From a virus: a stretch of DNA of 51,564 nucleotides. The notes under the pieces are model-generated. The model saw nothing but the letters and a program-made list of their open reading frames with translations. It ran no database searches and was not told where the DNA came from. Both the position numbers and the translations under genes were made by a program. This document shows positions 9,901 to 17,713 of the stretch, one piece after another. Where the stretch lies: positions 1 to 51,564 of the IMG/VR virus record IMGVR_UViG_3300025325_000035. One strand, given 5' to 3'. The first letter of the stretch is position 1, and each line of letters starts with the position of its first letter.

Positions 9901-10563
9901 GACCATCGTGAACGATACGCCCGCCGCCGCGCCGCTCAGATCGAACGATGCATCCGCCGTCGCTGCTGGAGTCGCTTGCAGCCGGTAGGCGAACGACGCC
10001 ATTTGGTCGCTGCCGATGGTGTTGCGGTACTGGTTCGTGCTGGTCAGCACCCAGCCGGTCCCGGAGATGCCAGCAACCGTGGGCGCACTGCTAACGAATA
10101 TCGCCGCCAGACTCACATTGTCGCGATGGGTGGGAGTAGTGTCCGCAACTACAATGGGATCGGCAGACGCAACGGAGGCAGCCTGGAAGTCTACATCAAC
10201 GCGCCAGGTCCCTACCTCGCTCGGAGTGAAAACATGCAGCGTCGCCGATACGGGTATGTTACCGCCCACAGAGCCGAAGTCCATCGACGGGTCTGCGCTC
10301 CACGTCCCGTTAAACTGCGCCCACCACATCTTCCGGGCCTGATTATTTGCAGCCTGAGCGAAGTATGGTCCGTTCCATGTCTGCCCGCCAGTGGCGTTAA
10401 GAGTAATCAGGCTAGCATCCGCCGTTCGTATCTGCCCCACCATCACCACCAGCATCCCGGAGGTCATGCTGGCAGGCGGAGTCAGTGCAAGAGTAGTCGG
10501 CTCTTGCGCCGTCCCGTTGTCAGCGGGGTTCGAGGCGGACCCGAAATAGGTTGGTGCTGCCAT
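6946..10563 (-). CDS. Long tail fibre-like protein with about 29 tandem 22-residue repeats
   Basis: This is a 1205-residue protein. Residues 1-210 are beta-rich (WNGPYFAQAANNQARKMWW and similar). Residues 215-500 look like a fibronectin-III-type domain (YNVQVD, WYWRARALD, WSDWT) interrupted by a separate beta domain. Residues 520-1165 are about 29 near-perfect 22-residue units with core F.FTGQAA.L...R.LAA.SG. The end carries twin ILPPLGR / VLPPLGR motifs. The repeats probably form a stacked beta shaft. It is expected to be a fibre or tail-decoration protein, from its place between tape measure and hub. No adhesin or enzyme domain is recognised. Confidence 0.75.
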   Translation of the reverse strand: MAAPTYFGSASNPADNGTAQEPTTLALTPPASMTSGMLVVMVGQIRTADASLITLNATGGQTWNGPYFAQAANNQARKMWWAQFNGTWSADPSMDFGSVGGNIPVSATLHVFTPSEVGTWRVDVDFQAASVASADPIVVADTTPTHRDNVSLAAIFVSSAPTVAGISGTGWVLTSTNQYRNTIGSDQMASFAYRLQATPAATADASFDLSGAAAGVSFTMVWWNDLTPTIALNTADATDFGSDTTPTLEFTGTDGNADDVRYNVQVDTVATFDSGGTVVDDSYVEANHSTFDTIADGGNSGQGQSFTSGGGKLKSVKWYLLKSGSPTGTAFAKIYAHSGTYGSTSLPTGLALATSAGFNVSTLTGSFQLITFTFSGVDQISLVPYENYVVTIEAAVSGATNVQVGADNSSPSHGGVSSRKNFAGVWSNAIATDQIFYIEVDRPLLNKLSGTDSGFANTTDGGDTDPFDSGDLASFTVQAGDELGDGTWYWRARALDPNGGATWSDWTTARTFLVGVGGNETIDAASGAFAFSGIAAGLKADRNVAALSGGFTFTGQAAGVLKSWKVPAATGAFTFTGQAATLAADRNVAAESGGFAFTGQTAALIRNVPMPADSGSFAFTGQAAALPADRKVVANSGAFTFSGQAATLAHDRLLASESGTFAFSGQAASLLADRKLSSESGGFTFTGQAAGLKADRNVSANGGEYVFTGQDSNLLRGYSLAADPGAIVFSGQAAGLVHDQIISVDSGVYTFTGQAASLLRDVPLTAESGTFLFSGQTAALIYGRSLAAGAGAFVFTGQAAELRAARILAAEAAAYLLTGQAAGLKRGLILASDAGAFTFTGQAAGLRAARKLAAATGTFLYTGQTAGLFHTRVLAAGLGAFIFTGQDVDLLVGAGNPTMSAESGAFVFTGSAASLRAARIMAANLGAFTFTGQDAGLQHSWRIPAASGSFALSGQAAELLAARILSAEQGSYIFTGQEAGLTAARKMAAAAGTFIFSGQDAALIALRRISADAGSFSFSGQAATLRSGLIIPASSGVFSFVGQDAGLAASRKMAADPGSFSFSGQDAGLIALRRLAAEIGAFLFTGEDAGLRIARLIAAAGGVYVFTGQDAGLIYTPAGANVLDAELGAFLFTGQDVGLIHGYPMIAESGTFTMSGQSAVFHIFTANPYRAIILPPLGRHIQVPRLDGDMVLPPLGREVEVGTED
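7070..8995 (-). repeat. About 29 tandem 66-bp coding repeats
   Basis: On the minus strand the unit encodes F-x-F-[ST]-G-Q-[AD]-A-x-L followed by a variable R-x-[LV]-[AS]-A-x-x-G segment. Units 17 and 27 carry extra residues (GNPT and PAGAN inserts). DNA divergence between units is high while the FTGQ core is kept, so the array is old and under protein-level selection rather than a recent slippage product. Confidence 0.9.
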
Positions 10564-10566
10564 AAA

Positions 10567-10887
10567 TCAATCCCGCTCAAACTCCAGCATGTGCTGGCAA
10601 ATCACCACCTGGGCGCCGCGCGATGGCAATTCGTGGAACCGCTCCCACTCGCCCCATGCCACCGTCCACCACGGCCCCTCGCACCATCCGCCCGGAATAT
10701 GAAACTCCGGTGGCGCCGTAGAGAACGATTCCTTGATGATCTTTACCCGCTCGCCGCGCAGATTCTTCCACAGCAGCGGGTCGACCCCGCGAATACAGCC
10801 CAGGGCATCTGCCGGCAAGTCTCGGAACCGCGCCCAAGCCATCGTGATCGTGCGGTCCCGCGGCTCCGTGAGAACTATTCCGCCCAT
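10567..10887 (-). CDS. Unknown 106-residue tail-region protein
   Basis: It is not recognised. The product is 106 residues, rich in Trp and Arg (WARFRDLP, GGWCEGPWW, WGEWERFHELP), with no membrane segment or signal. It ends 3 bases before the fibre gene and begins 5 bases after the coiled-coil gene, so it is part of the tail operon. A minor tail or assembly role is inferred only from position. Confidence 0.7.
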   Translation of the reverse strand: MGGIVLTEPRDRTITMAWARFRDLPADALGCIRGVDPLLWKNLRGERVKIIKESFSTAPPEFHIPGGWCEGPWWTVAWGEWERFHELPSRGAQVVICQHMLEFERD

Positions 10888-10892
10888 TTCGC

Positions 10893-11153
10893 TTACCCCT
10901 CATTCGTGAGGCTTTGTCCGCCAGTAGACTTCGCGATGGCCCCCAACTGCTTGTCAATCTCCACCATCCGCGGCAACTCAATTGCCTTGATCTCCCGCGC
11001 CAGTTCGCGCGCCCGAGCCTCGAATGGTGCCGTCTGCGCTACGATTCGGTCGCGCTCCTCGCGCAGCGGCCCGGAACGCGATTGGATCTCCGCCTTCTCG
11101 GCTTGTAGTTTCTTGAATACCTCGAACAATTCTGGAAACTCCTTTAATGCCAT
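10893..11153 (-). CDS. Small coiled-coil protein
   Basis: The 86-residue frame starts at ATG 11153, 6 bases after AGGAGA. Almost the whole chain is charged and heptad-like (FKKLQAEKAEIQ, LREERDRIV, RELAREIKAI), predicting one long coiled coil. A longer in-frame start exists at 11357 but has no ribosome site and would cross the palindrome and the end of the next gene. Function is unknown; it is a possible fibre chaperone or trimerisation factor. Confidence 0.7.
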   Translation of the reverse strand: MALKEFPELFEVFKKLQAEKAEIQSRSGPLREERDRIVAQTAPFEARARELAREIKAIELPRMVEIDKQLGAIAKSTGGQSLTNEG

Positions 11154-11249
11154 GCCGTATCTCCTGTCTGTTAAACGTGAATTGCCGTCAAGACGCGCCA
11201 GCGCCGGCTCCCGGAAGAAGCCGGCATGAGCGCCGCGAAGTCGCCGCCA

Positions 11250-11271
11250 TTCGCGATTCGCGAATCGCGAA
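11250..11271 (-). terminator. Perfect 22-bp palindrome after a tail gene
   Basis: The 22 bases are identical to their own reverse complement (centre TTCGCGAA). The palindrome lies 1 base past the stop of the 152-residue gene and has no T run after it, so an mRNA 3' hairpin or processing site is more likely than an intrinsic terminator. Confidence 0.4.
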
Positions 11272-11272
11272 C

Positions 11273-11731
11273 TTACGCCAACGTCAGAATGCTGGCCCCG
11301 AAGTCCACCGTAAACGTCTCGGTGTCGGCCAGGTCCACGGCCGTTGCCTTGTCCCACCAGCCCAGCAGCGGCCGGGTTGCCGCCGCCCCGCCGGTGGCGT
11401 TGTAAAAGAACACATACCGGAACTGAGCAAAGGCCCCGGTGGACGTGAATACCGAATCGTTGCCCACCAGCGAATACGTCCCGCCGGATTGCGATGAGCC
11501 GGTAATCGTTACCGTGTTTCCACCAGCCGTGTAGCCATTGCCGGCCGCAATCTCCGCTGCGTTGGATGTGGATTCAATCACCGCCGGCGGCCCCACCACG
11601 GTGTCGAAATGTGTGTCGGCCGCGTTCGGCGAGGTGTTCGTCAGGGCAACCTTCAGCGTGTCGCTGCCCAGGTTATGAACCTTTTCCGCTAATTCCTCCA
11701 CCGTTACATCGAACTTTAAGTACGTCGCCAT
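11273..11731 (-). CDS. Phage tail protein, MATxxKF family
   Basis: This is a 152-residue protein starting at ATG 11731 behind GGAGG (7-base spacer). It has the pattern of a common small siphophage protein: KFDVTVEELAEKVHNLGSDT, then KVALTN, AAGNGYTAGG, FRYVFFYN and a C-terminal LTL strand. Such proteins sit between tape measure and fibre genes and are usually annotated as hypothetical or minor tail proteins. A beta-rich virion component is likely. Confidence 0.75.
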   Translation of the reverse strand: MATYLKFDVTVEELAEKVHNLGSDTLKVALTNTSPNAADTHFDTVVGPPAVIESTSNAAEIAAGNGYTAGGNTVTITGSSQSGGTYSLVGNDSVFTSTGAFAQFRYVFFYNATGGAAATRPLLGWWDKATAVDLADTETFTVDFGASILTLA

Positions 11732-11840
11732 CTGTATCCTCCCCTTTTCCCTTGACCGCATCTGCCCGGGGAGGCCATAATTGCCACGTTGAAAATGAGG
11801 CGCATGGCTTCAAACCCCGTGCCGTTCTCAAAAACGTCCT

Positions 11841-11866
11841 GCGGGGCGGTTCCTACCCGCCCCACG
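11841..11866 (-). terminator. GC-rich hairpin, possible terminator
   Basis: On the minus strand a GGGGCGG / CCGCCCC stem of at least 7 bp is followed within about 6 bases by a short T run (ACGTTTTTG). It lies directly downstream of the 133-residue minor tail gene, so it could attenuate transcription into the distal tail genes. Confidence 0.4.
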
Positions 11867-11870
11867 GGAA

Positions 11871-12272
11871 TCAACTTAATTCCACCATTGCCATCCGGAA
11901 CAGCACGCGCGCGATCCCGGCTTGCTGCTCCCAGAAACCGTCCATCCGAACCGTGTACCGCCCGGTTGTCGCCACTCCCGTCGGATCGTGCGAGAATTTC
12001 GGGCTTGTCTCCGGGCCGTAGTAAAAATAAAACGGCTCATGCGTCCCTTTGCGGTCCTGGAAAAACGTCCGCACCGTGGCAGCGCCAGAAGGCGCCAGCA
12101 GCGCCTCGAATTCAAACCGCTTGCGGCTGGTGGATGCCAGCAGACTCCGCTGCGATTCCCCGTTGCGGTATTCGTTCACCAGAGCCGGATACGCGCGGGC
12201 GTGCTGCATAGCCCGGTACAGGATCTCCGGGAATACTTCCACCGGACTCGCATTCGGCACGCTCCCCGGCAT
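11871..12272 (-). CDS. Minor tail protein, DUF2460-like
   Basis: This 133-residue protein overlaps the tape measure stop by one base (TAATG), as expected for coupled tail genes. The motif set RNGESQRSL, KRFEFEALL, ATVRTFFQDRKG and FYFYYGPE resembles the N-terminal module of the tail hub in this window and small DUF2460-type minor tail proteins. It probably joins the distal end of the tail tube to the hub. Confidence 0.75.
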   Translation of the reverse strand: MPGSVPNASPVEVFPEILYRAMQHARAYPALVNEYRNGESQRSLLASTSRKRFEFEALLAPSGAATVRTFFQDRKGTHEPFYFYYGPETSPKFSHDPTGVATTGRYTVRMDGFWEQQAGIARVLFRMAMVELS

Positions 12273-15200
12273 TAGCTCACCGCCAGCATTGGCCGCAACT
12301 GTGTTGCCGCCGTCTTGAGCCTCACCGCGTCTGACTTCTGGCCTTGCTCGACCGAGATTGCCAGTTCCCGACCGTGCTTGCTGACCACCGTCAGCGTCCG
12401 GCGGTCCAGCACCTCGCCTTCCAGCGTCAGCACAATCGGCACGCTGGCCGTCGTCGTTGGCGACTCCAGCGAGGCCCCGCGGGAGAAAACCTGATCGAGT
12501 GATGCAGTCGAATTCGATGTCAGCCCGCCAGTCGGCACCCGGAACACGTTCCCGCCGGAACCGAACAGCACGCTCGGCTGTACCGCCGCCGGAAAGTTCC
12601 CGCGCTGCGCCGTCGTCATGGCGTACAGTTGGATCAATTCGCGGATCTGCGGCTGCGCTATCGCGAGACTCAGATTCCCCCCATACGACTGCTTCGCTAT
12701 CTCGACAATCGTTTGCAGCAGCTTCTTGTCCGGGATGTCCACTCCGTAAGTCGACCGGATCAACTCCCGCAACTTATCTTCTGATTTCTTCCGGAACAGC
12801 CCGAACAGGCCCACCGCAGCGCCGATCCCGGCCCCAATCGCTGCGCCCATCGGCCCGCCGAATTGGAAGCCAATCAGCGCGCCGCCGGCAGTCGTTTGCG
12901 CGAGCCCTCCCCAGCCGCCTTGCTTGATTCCGTTCAAAGCCAGCAACCCGCCTGCCAGCCCCGCCGCAGGAGAACCTAAAATTGAACTAAGCGACGTTGC
13001 GCCCTGCCCCTGTAGGAATGGGCCGATCAGGCCCTCCGGGCGAGCGTTACCAATACCAAGAAAGCCCTTCAGCCCCGGTAGCATCCCGGCCAATCCAGCC
13101 GCCTGCCCCACTCCACCGGCGCCACCGGCTGATGCCGCGCTCGCCGTGGGCGAGGTTACCTCTCCGCCAAACCCGACCGTGCCCCCCGGCGCACCCGGAA
13201 AACCTATCCCGCCCGCACCTAAGAAGGGTACGACCGATCCCAAAGCGGTTGCGGTACCCAACCCGCCGCCGGCGGTTGATGCGCCGCGCCCGCCCAACAG
13301 TCCCGACAGCAGTTTCGCCCAGTACGACGTCACCACGTCCTTGATCGCCGTCAGCATCCCGGTCTTGAACGAGTTCGCAATCGCATCCCACACCGATTCC
13401 GACTTCGTTACCAGCGCGTCAAACACCCCTTCCGCCTGCCGCTTAAACGAGTCGAACACCTTCTGGTTATGCGACTGGATGATCTCCGCCTGCCGGATCG
13501 CCGCATTCTCCTGCGTCGCCAGAATCGCCGCATTGGTTTCATTGTCCAGTTGTCCGCGCAGCAATTCGCGCTGTTTGGATAACTCCGCAATCTGCCGCGT
13601 GATGCCGTCGACATTCGCTCCGGCTGCCGCAAGAATCTCTTTCTGGAGTTCCGCCTGGGCCACTAATTGCCCAGTCTCCAGGTCAAGCATCGCCATCTTT
13701 ACGCGATGCACTTGCTCGATGAACTGGATTTCGATATCGGCTCGGCGACGCTCAATGTCCAGCCGCACGACCAACTCCTGCTGCGCGTTCAATCCCACCG
13801 GAATCCGCGCCGCCTCTAAATCCAGGGCTCGCATCCGCGCGTCTCGCTCGCGCGCCAGAGCTTCGGTCTGGAATTGCAGCCGCTCCACCAGCATCCCGCG
13901 AATCTGCTGATCGAGTTCGTTCTCGAATCCCAGGCGCCTGTCGCGAAGTTGCGTGTCATACGCCAGGCGCGTCTCAAATTGCTCGCGGACAACATCGTTG
14001 AATTTCTCGAATGATTCCAGCTGCGCCTCCCGGATCTTCAGTTGCAACGCCTTTTCCAGCGACAACCTGGCCTCGGCTTGCAATGCAAACCGATGCGTTA
14101 CCCCAGAATCGTCCGTTGGCGTGCTGAGTTTCTCGATCTCTTTCATTACCTCTAGCAACGCCTTGGCGGCACCGGTAGCCGCCTGTGTCTGTGTTGCCAG
14201 CAGGAACTCGCGAGCCTTCTGGTTGGCCTGTTCCTGCGCCTTGGCAATCTTCTGCTGCAACTCCAATTGCTCCGCGGTCAACTTATTAGCCAGTGCCTGC
14301 TGTGCCGTGTCGGGAACTACCGGGATATCGACTTTCGATTCGGATAGCTTTTTTATCAGTACCGTTAATGCAGACAGCCGGTCCTCGGACGCCTCCAGGT
14401 TCTCGTTCATTTTCACAAGCGTTTCGTCGCTGAAGATGCCGAATGTGTTTCCGATTCTGACGATATTCAACGCCGCCGCGTTGAGCGTTATCATCAGTGC
14501 CTGCCATGCCTTCGAGATCTCCAGTAACATCATCAGCATCGTGCCCATGACCCTGATCGCCAGTTCGATAGGCGTGATTAGGTATTGCACGAATAGCCCG
14601 CCGTTGTCCTTGATCCATGTTGCCAGTGTGGCAATGGCCGCTATGACCCCTTTCAGCGCCGGCTGGAATCCCTCGCCAATCGTTTGCTTTGCCTCCTTGA
14701 ACAGGCGGTCCAGAGATGTCATCTGCTTGCCAGCGGTCCCCATGGAACGCTCGTATGTCCCCAGTAGCCTCGTTCCGAATTCCAGGACCTGGTTCTCGGC
14801 AATCTGCTTCTTCTCCAGTTCCGTCAATGCCTTCCCGGTTTCGCGCTGCCGTTCCAGAAATGCCTGCTGGAAGTCCACCATGATCCCGTAGGTGCGTAGC
14901 ACCCGCACCTGCTGGGTCACAATGCCGTTCACGATGCCCTCGAATGCCTCCGAGGAGTTGATTCCGGCAATTACCGCAGCGTTCTGTGCCACTCGTGCCA
15001 GGTCGGCCGCCTTGGAGAGATCGAGTTCGGCCGCGATCATCCGGGCAACGCTCCCCCGGGCCTCCTCTAATGCGATGCCACGGGCCCGCACCGCCTCCAC
15101 TGCCGCGCGTGCTGTGCGAACCTCTATCCCATTTACGCGCGCAAGCGAATCGACGACAACCGCCAGTGTCTCGGTGCGGGCCGCATATAGCGCCGATTCC

Positions 15201-15436
15201 ACGGTAAGTTGCCGGATTACCTCAACCACACTCTGGAACGCTGCCCGCACGGCATGGGCAATCAGGATGCCTTTGGCCATCCCGAGCACCAGCCCGTCGA
15301 AGCCTTGGCTACCCTTCTTGGAGCTGCGCTCCAGGTTGTCGCCCACCCCGCCTACCACGCGGTTGAATTGCTCAACCTTGGCTATTCCGTCCCGGGTGTC
15401 CACCCGGATGACTAACTCAAGATTCTCATTGGCCAT
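12272..15436 (-). CDS. Tail tape measure protein
   Basis: The product is 1054 residues, the usual size class. It begins with a conserved start region (ELVIRVDTRDGIAKVEQFNR), then has Ala-rich helical stretches, hydrophobic segments near residues 270-320, a long charged coiled coil (about 385-650), and Gly/Pro-rich then hydrophobic Gly-rich segments near 750-900. It follows the G/GT chaperone genes. If the usual 1.5 angstrom per residue rule holds, the tail would be near 160 nm. It sets tail length and is ejected with the DNA. No lysozyme or peptidase domain was recognised. Confidence 0.9.
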   Translation of the reverse strand: MANENLELVIRVDTRDGIAKVEQFNRVVGGVGDNLERSSKKGSQGFDGLVLGMAKGILIAHAVRAAFQSVVEVIRQLTVESALYAARTETLAVVVDSLARVNGIEVRTARAAVEAVRARGIALEEARGSVARMIAAELDLSKAADLARVAQNAAVIAGINSSEAFEGIVNGIVTQQVRVLRTYGIMVDFQQAFLERQRETGKALTELEKKQIAENQVLEFGTRLLGTYERSMGTAGKQMTSLDRLFKEAKQTIGEGFQPALKGVIAAIATLATWIKDNGGLFVQYLITPIELAIRVMGTMLMMLLEISKAWQALMITLNAAALNIVRIGNTFGIFSDETLVKMNENLEASEDRLSALTVLIKKLSESKVDIPVVPDTAQQALANKLTAEQLELQQKIAKAQEQANQKAREFLLATQTQAATGAAKALLEVMKEIEKLSTPTDDSGVTHRFALQAEARLSLEKALQLKIREAQLESFEKFNDVVREQFETRLAYDTQLRDRRLGFENELDQQIRGMLVERLQFQTEALARERDARMRALDLEAARIPVGLNAQQELVVRLDIERRRADIEIQFIEQVHRVKMAMLDLETGQLVAQAELQKEILAAAGANVDGITRQIAELSKQRELLRGQLDNETNAAILATQENAAIRQAEIIQSHNQKVFDSFKRQAEGVFDALVTKSESVWDAIANSFKTGMLTAIKDVVTSYWAKLLSGLLGGRGASTAGGGLGTATALGSVVPFLGAGGIGFPGAPGGTVGFGGEVTSPTASAASAGGAGGVGQAAGLAGMLPGLKGFLGIGNARPEGLIGPFLQGQGATSLSSILGSPAAGLAGGLLALNGIKQGGWGGLAQTTAGGALIGFQFGGPMGAAIGAGIGAAVGLFGLFRKKSEDKLRELIRSTYGVDIPDKKLLQTIVEIAKQSYGGNLSLAIAQPQIRELIQLYAMTTAQRGNFPAAVQPSVLFGSGGNVFRVPTGGLTSNSTASLDQVFSRGASLESPTTTASVPIVLTLEGEVLDRRTLTVVSKHGRELAISVEQGQKSDAVRLKTAATQLRPMLAVS

Positions 15437-15442
15437 TGGGAT

Positions 15443-15775
15443 TTACTTCTGCGACGGCTCGTTTTCTTTGTCGAGCCGATCGCGGTGCTGCTCGATCAGT
15501 AGCAGCACGTCCAACTCATCCGGGGAGACATCATCCATCGTGATCGTCACCCCGGCATTCATCATCCGCCGCAAATCCACCGCCCGCATTAGCAGCCGCC
15601 CCTCGGGACTGGATTCGCAGGCGTTTTCTAGTTTCGTCAGGATGCACGCAGCGCAGCGTTGCTCGTTGTCCGGGGCCGCATCGCACATGCGCGGCCCTTC
15701 GCATAGCTTCTCCCGGCGCAGCCCCCAGTAAATCAGGTAATCTACCGTTGGGCGTTCAGGCCACGCCGGCTTTAA
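15443..15775 (-). CDS. Tail assembly chaperone T-like extension, expressed by -1 frameshift
   Basis: This frame has no ATG, GTG or TTG before codon 30 but is open from the stop of the preceding chaperone gene. If the ribosome on TTT slips back one base at GAT-TTT-TAA, it continues with TTA AAG and reads 29 codons (KPAWPERPTVDYLIYWGLRR) before the internal ATG at 15688, then 81 more. The 320-residue fusion would be the analogue of lambda gpGT. Independent initiation at ATG 15688 is possible, but only a weak AAGG lies upstream. Confidence 0.65.
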   Translation of the reverse strand, partial: LKPAWPERPTVDYLIYWGLRREKLCEGPRMCDAAPDNEQRCAACILTKLENACESSPEGRLLMRAVDLRRMMNAGVTITMDDVSPDELDVLLLIEQHRDRLDKENEPSQK

Positions 15776-16404
15776 AAATCAGATTCTGTCCCGGACTGCA
15801 CTGCCCGCACCGACTTCAGGATGACTTCGGAAACCGCGGTGGCTTTATGCACCACCGGAACCGATCCGGCGTATCCCTTCGGATATCCCGGCTGGATCAG
15901 CTTGTCGTAGAGCGCCCCGGCCGCGGAAATATTGATCCGTGTCTCTGTCCGGCCATGCTCGAATTGCAGCGTGTCGCCGGCATTCCGCGAGTAGTCCCGC
16001 TCCTCGCGCTTGGTGGGCATCCGCAGCAGGTGCTCGGTTCTCGCCCGCGGTACGTCCATCACCACCAGATAACCACCCCCGGAACGCTCCACGTCCACAA
16101 TCGCCGCCCGGCCCAAACGGGAAACAATATGTCCCGCCTCGGCGCCGTCCAGTTCCGGTAATGGGTAGTCCGCACTGGCAATCTTCTTTACGAATTGAAT
16201 GTCCAGCTCGTCTGTCTCTGTAGCGCGCGTTTGCACCCCCCCGCCGACCGGGCGCGACACCACGCGGATGGCGTTCTGATGCGCCATCCACTCCTCGTCC
16301 GTGGGATACCTGACATGCACTTCCCTGTTTCCGCTCTCGGATTCAAAGACAACCCTGATCCCACCGCTGACATCAAACAGCGGAGGCTTACTTTCTTCGC
16401 TCAT
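15772..16404 (-). CDS. Tail assembly chaperone, G-like
   Basis: The 210-residue frame starts at ATG 16404 behind GAGGTG. The other in-frame ATG (16434) lies inside the tRNA-Thr gene and is rejected. Place (between tube protein and tape measure), size and the overlap with a downstream -1 frame all match the G gene of siphophages. The sequence itself is not strongly diagnostic. It ends GTESDF just before TAA. Confidence 0.7.
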   Translation of the reverse strand: MSEESKPPLFDVSGGIRVVFESESGNREVHVRYPTDEEWMAHQNAIRVVSRPVGGGVQTRATETDELDIQFVKKIASADYPLPELDGAEAGHIVSRLGRAAIVDVERSGGGYLVVMDVPRARTEHLLRMPTKREERDYSRNAGDTLQFEHGRTETRINISAAGALYDKLIQPGYPKGYAGSVPVVHKATAVSEVILKSVRAVQSGTESDF

Positions 16405-16423
16405 TTTCACCTCATGGATTTTT

Positions 16424-16499
16424 TGGAGCCGCACCAGGGAATCGAACCCCGAACCTGGGCTTTACAAAAGCCCCGCTCTGCCGTTTGAGCTAGTGCGGC
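16424..16499 (-). tRNA. tRNA-Thr (anticodon TGT), CCA encoded
   Basis: The 76-nt cloverleaf has acceptor GCCGCAC/GTGCGGC, D stem GCTC/GAGC, anticodon stem GGGCT/AGCCC with loop TTTGTAA, T arm with TTCGATT, discriminator U and a genomic CCA end. All stems pair. It lies between the tail tube gene and the chaperone gene on the same strand, so it is probably excised from the late transcript. Confidence 0.93.
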
Positions 16500-16512
16500 G
16501 CCGGATTTGATT

Positions 16513-16629
16513 GGTCCCGCTGGCCGCGGCTTACGAATCGCGCGGAACGCCCCGGCGGCGGGCACCCCGGAGAATCAACAACGCAGCGGGACCTGGGCGG
16601 CGCATATGTTCTTTGGCAGGACGCCGCCC
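16513..16629 (-). other. Structured intercistronic region upstream of tRNA-Thr
   Basis: The 179 bases between the tube gene and tRNA-Thr hold no gene but contain two strong inverted repeats. GGTCCCGCTG at 16513-16522 pairs with CAGCGGGACC at 16584-16593, and GGGCGGCG at 16595-16602 pairs with CGCCGCCC at 16622-16629. They could be terminator-like, processing signals for the tRNA, or a small structured RNA. Confidence 0.4.
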
Positions 16630-16678
16630 AAATTGATTAAAAATCATCGGCCCACGCATCCGAAATTTGCGACATCAA

Positions 16679-17713
16679 TTACGGCTCGACAGTGCCAATA
16701 TTATCCGTGTTGCACTTCGCAACCGCTTCCAGTAAGCCGTTTGTGGAGTGGTACAGGCAATTAGCGTCCACGTTTACCGTCAGCAGACCGTCCACATCGC
16801 TGAACTCTGCGGCTCCAAATACGATCCGATGAAACGTCAGCGCCAGGCTGTTGTTGGCATCGTATGTCAGCGTCAAAACGGCCGTTCCCTCGGTCTGGTT
16901 CGTTACTTTCGTGAGTTCCGTTGAACCGTTCTCGAAGCGAGCAGTAAACTTCAGGCCCAACGTCCTGTTGCCAACCTCCAGCCGCCCGCGAATGGCGGCA
17001 CCATCTTGGGTTCCAGAACCTGGATAGAATCCCTGGTCGAGCAGCAGATTGTTCTGGAAACTTGCCTCCAGGGAGACAATGTTCTTTGCGGTAACGTAAT
17101 CCACGCCGTTAATCGTACATGCCAGCGAGGCAGAGGACAGCAGTTTTTCCGCTGTCGCCGCCGGCATCGCGATTGCCGATGGCTCCGTGAATTTTCCGCT
17201 GCCTACAATGTCGCAGGTCAGTTTGCTGCTGGCCCGCCCCGGACCGCTCGCAACATTCAGCGTCCATCCAGAAATCACGTTCCCGATGGTCACGTAATCG
17301 AATACGTCAGAAGCCCCTGGGCGCATTTGCTCGATGTAGCTGAAATACGGCAGCTCGATGCCGTCCGTCTCCGGGTCCAGCGGCGTGCAGGTGTAAGTCA
17401 GGTTTGGCGGCGTTCCGCTCTTTGCATACGCCCCCAGCCCGAATACCATCCCCCAAGCGCCAAAATCAGACGACAGGTACTTATCGATCTGTCCGGAAAA
17501 GTCCCAGTGCGACTTGAATACCTGGGTGGGGAATTCGTGCCCCTTGCCAAGTTCCGGTGCGTCGTTCTCGGTCATTAACTTCGGTCGGTGTAGGGTTGTG
17601 TTCAGCTTCCCGAGACGCCAACTGCCGGCGGCGACATTCGCCACGCCAATGGCGTTTTGCTTCTTGAATCCCCATCCAATGAGTGCTTCCTGTAACCTAG
17701 CGGGCATCGTCAT
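16679..17713 (-). CDS. Major tail (tube) protein
   Basis: This 344-residue, beta-rich protein has the features of siphophage tube proteins (FSGQIDKYLSSDFGAWGMV, SGWTLNVASGPGRASSKLTC, YDANNSLALTFHRIVFG). GGAGG lies 3 bases before ATG 17713 and 9 bases before an in-frame ATG at 17707; the second spacing is more usual, so the protein may start MPARLQ. It lies after the tail terminator-like gene and before the tRNA and chaperone, the standard location. Confidence 0.85.
   Translation of the reverse strand: MTMPARLQEALIGWGFKKQNAIGVANVAAGSWRLGKLNTTLHRPKLMTENDAPELGKGHEFPTQVFKSHWDFSGQIDKYLSSDFGAWGMVFGLGAYAKSGTPPNLTYTCTPLDPETDGIELPYFSYIEQMRPGASDVFDYVTIGNVISGWTLNVASGPGRASSKLTCDIVGSGKFTEPSAIAMPAATAEKLLSSASLACTINGVDYVTAKNIVSLEASFQNNLLLDQGFYPGSGTQDGAAIRGRLEVGNRTLGLKFTARFENGSTELTKVTNQTEGTAVLTLTYDANNSLALTFHRIVFGAAEFSDVDGLLTVNVDANCLYHSTNGLLEAVAKCNTDNIGTVEP

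Noticed and set aside
9652-11229. A 525-codon open frame on the plus strand
   Set aside because: It runs across the fibre gene and two further minus-strand genes, with no family pattern or ribosome site; a GC-driven shadow frame.
12924-14891. Long plus-strand frames of over 300 codons
   Set aside because: They are antisense to the tape measure gene and have low-complexity Ser/Ala/Pro composition typical of shadow frames.
16405-16434. Upstream ATG extending the tail chaperone by 10 residues
   Set aside because: The ATG lies in the acceptor part of tRNA-Thr; ATG 16404 has a good ribosome site.
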